A stretch of 6,513 nt of DNA, taken from NCBI GenBank assembly GCA_035388025.1, contig DAOOPA010000047.1, positions 1-6,513 on the forward strand, written 5' to 3'. The notes under the pieces are model-generated. The model saw only the letters and a list, made by a program, of their open reading frames with translations. It did not search any database and had not been told where the DNA came from. The position numbers and the translations under genes are program-made. Source of the DNA: JAAZMX01 sp035388025 (GTDB lineage Bacteria > Patescibacteriota > Patescibacteriia > UBA2196 > GWA2-42-15). Shown here one piece after another: positions 5,535 to 6,513 of the stretch. Position 1 is the first letter of the stretch. Each line of letters begins with the position of its first letter.

Positions 5535-5735
5535 ATGAAAGAATTTTTAAAAAAATTGACCAACGATCTATTTTATATCTCCCTCCTTACCTGGCTCATC
5601 TATTTTGTGGTAGAATTACTCAAAGAGGGTCTGGTTTCCAATTATTTTGATTTGAATCTATTGCTGATTTTTGTGGTTATCTTAGGAGCTGTCAATATAT
5701 TCGTTAACTGCCGCCAAAATGATAGGAGAGAGTAG
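5535..5735 (+). CDS. Small two-helix membrane protein, 66 residues
   Basis: The product has two hydrophobic segments, about residues 12-29 (LFYISLLTWLIYFVVELL) and 38-58 (FDLNLLLIFVVILGAVNIFVN), joined by a short loop (KEGLVSNY), with a basic N terminus (MKEFLKK) and a charged C terminus (CRQNDRRE). The charges predict both ends on the cytoplasmic side. No enzymatic motif is present; small proteins like this are often subunits or accessory factors of membrane complexes, but none is recognised here. The start is preceded by the heptamer array and has no Shine-Dalgarno site. Its last 17 nt overlap the GNAT gene start in another frame, which supports its reality as part of a tight gene string. 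Confidence 0.65.
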   Translation: MKEFLKKLTNDLFYISLLTWLIYFVVELLKEGLVSNYFDLNLLLIFVVILGAVNIFVNCRQNDRRE

Positions 5736-6513
5736 CGGATTCACACCATCTGCAGAAAAAGAAAAAACCATTATCTATAGCCAGATTCGTCCCGATGACC
5801 ATAACGCCATTTTGGCTTATATTAAGTTTGAGGGTGCCAATAAATTTGAGCGCATCGATTCCGATACACCGGTGGATACAAGAGCTAAAAAACTAACAGG
5901 AGAAATAAGTAGTGGGAGTACTGCGGTTATCTTGGCTCGTGACGGAAACAAAATTATTGGCAGTTCATCATTGACGGATCTTGGGCCCGATAGCCAAGAG
6001 GCTTGGGCTGATGGTACCTTGGTGGATCCTAATTATCGTGGTCGGGGGATAGGTTTACAGTTGGCTTTGGCACAAGAAAAAATAGCCAGATCTGCCAGTC
6101 GTGAGTCAATAGTCACCATAGTTGCTGTTAATAATATACCCAGTATCGCTTTGAGATTAAAAGCCGGTTATGCATTAGTTGAAATTAATCACTGGAAAAG
6201 CGAGATCGGTTATAAATTTAAAAAAGACTTGACGGCCCAAGCTGACGAGGCGGCGGTTAACTGGGCAAACAAAGTTTTAGCTGGTGAGCTTGGTATAACC
6301 GAGAAAATAGATCAACAAGGTACCACAAAAGAAATATTGGTCCCAGCTGACGACCCTGATGTTGTTAATAAAATTATAGCCAATGGCTATTGTGGGGTTT
6401 CTTTGCTAACACCAGAAGATTTTCGCGAGGCGGAAGAGAAACCAATTAATAAAAATTATAGGTGCTTGCATAGAACAGCTCTACACAATTTGATATTTTT
6501 TAATGATTTTCCT
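5719..6513 (+). CDS. GNAT-family N-acetyltransferase (3' end beyond the window)
   Basis: The frame is open for 265 codons to the window end. GNAT enzymes transfer an acetyl group from acetyl-CoA to an amine. The acetyl-CoA loop is clear: DGTLVDPNYRGRGIGLQLA at 98-116, with R107-G-R-G-I-G112 fitting Q/RxxGxG/A. The later motif is NNIPSIALRLKAGYALVE at 138-155 (family N..S..L..K.GF). An early strand (YSQIRPDDHNAILAYI, 20-35) begins the domain. After about residue 170 comes at least 95 residues that I do not recognise, with a possible second domain (KEILVPADDPDVVNKIIANG). An in-frame stop at 5683 and the absence of any other ATG before the domain fix the start at 5719, overlapping the preceding gene by 17 nt. 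The acceptor is unknown; the first 16 residues look dispensable. Codon use is like its neighbours. Confidence 0.85.
   Translation, partial: MIGESSGFTPSAEKEKTIIYSQIRPDDHNAILAYIKFEGANKFERIDSDTPVDTRAKKLTGEISSGSTAVILARDGNKIIGSSSLTDLGPDSQEAWADGTLVDPNYRGRGIGLQLALAQEKIARSASRESIVTIVAVNNIPSIALRLKAGYALVEINHWKSEIGYKFKKDLTAQADEAAVNWANKVLAGELGITEKIDQQGTTKEILVPADDPDVVNKIIANGYCGVSLLTPEDFREAEEKPINKNYRCLHRTALHNLIFFNDFP

Overview
The window looks like a piece of a compact bacterial genome, most likely a Candidate Phyla Radiation (Patescibacteria, Parcubacteria-like) member. The evidence is indirect. rpoA-rplQ-rplM-rpsI are packed with gaps of 23, 8 and 3 nt. L13 is shortened. RpoA appears to lack its usual C-terminal domain. 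All genes but one lack a Shine-Dalgarno sequence. The second half holds poorly conserved membrane and helical-repeat proteins. TAA, TAG and TGA all serve as stops, and tryptophan is encoded by TGG. The phylum call is inference and was not checked against any database.

Bases 1-1586 form the end of a ribosomal/RNA polymerase operon: the 3' part of rpoA, then rplQ (L17), rplM (L13) and rpsI (S9), closed by a clear intrinsic terminator at 1562-1586. The RpoA tail is the most striking item. After the end of the alpha N-terminal domain comes an acidic linker, then a short basic tail with a canonical AT-hook (KKRGRPKK), then the stop. There is no room for the usual alpha C-terminal domain.

Bases 1587-2006 hold a predicted promoter, the only strong Shine-Dalgarno site in the window, and a small GC-richer gene of 79 codons with no recognised function. 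A gap of 116 nt follows, and its end carries a promoter placed so that the next mRNA would start at or next to its AUG.

Bases 2007-5735 hold four same-strand genes that appear to belong to the cell envelope. They encode a polytopic GT-C type glycosyltransferase-like protein, a soluble TPR-like helical protein, a single-pass membrane-anchored protein that overlaps the previous gene by ATGA, and a two-helix small membrane protein. From 5719 to the window end runs an open GNAT acetyltransferase gene with an unrecognised C-terminal extension.

Two places carry short 7-nt tandem repeats (AGTTACT-like, plus AAATCCA-like at the first). One lies in frame inside the glycosyltransferase gene at 2588-2684. 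The other lies at 5454-5530, where a 12-bp inverted repeat also includes the stop codon of the upstream gene. They look like members of one dispersed repeat family. No tRNA, rRNA, CRISPR array or transposase gene was seen.
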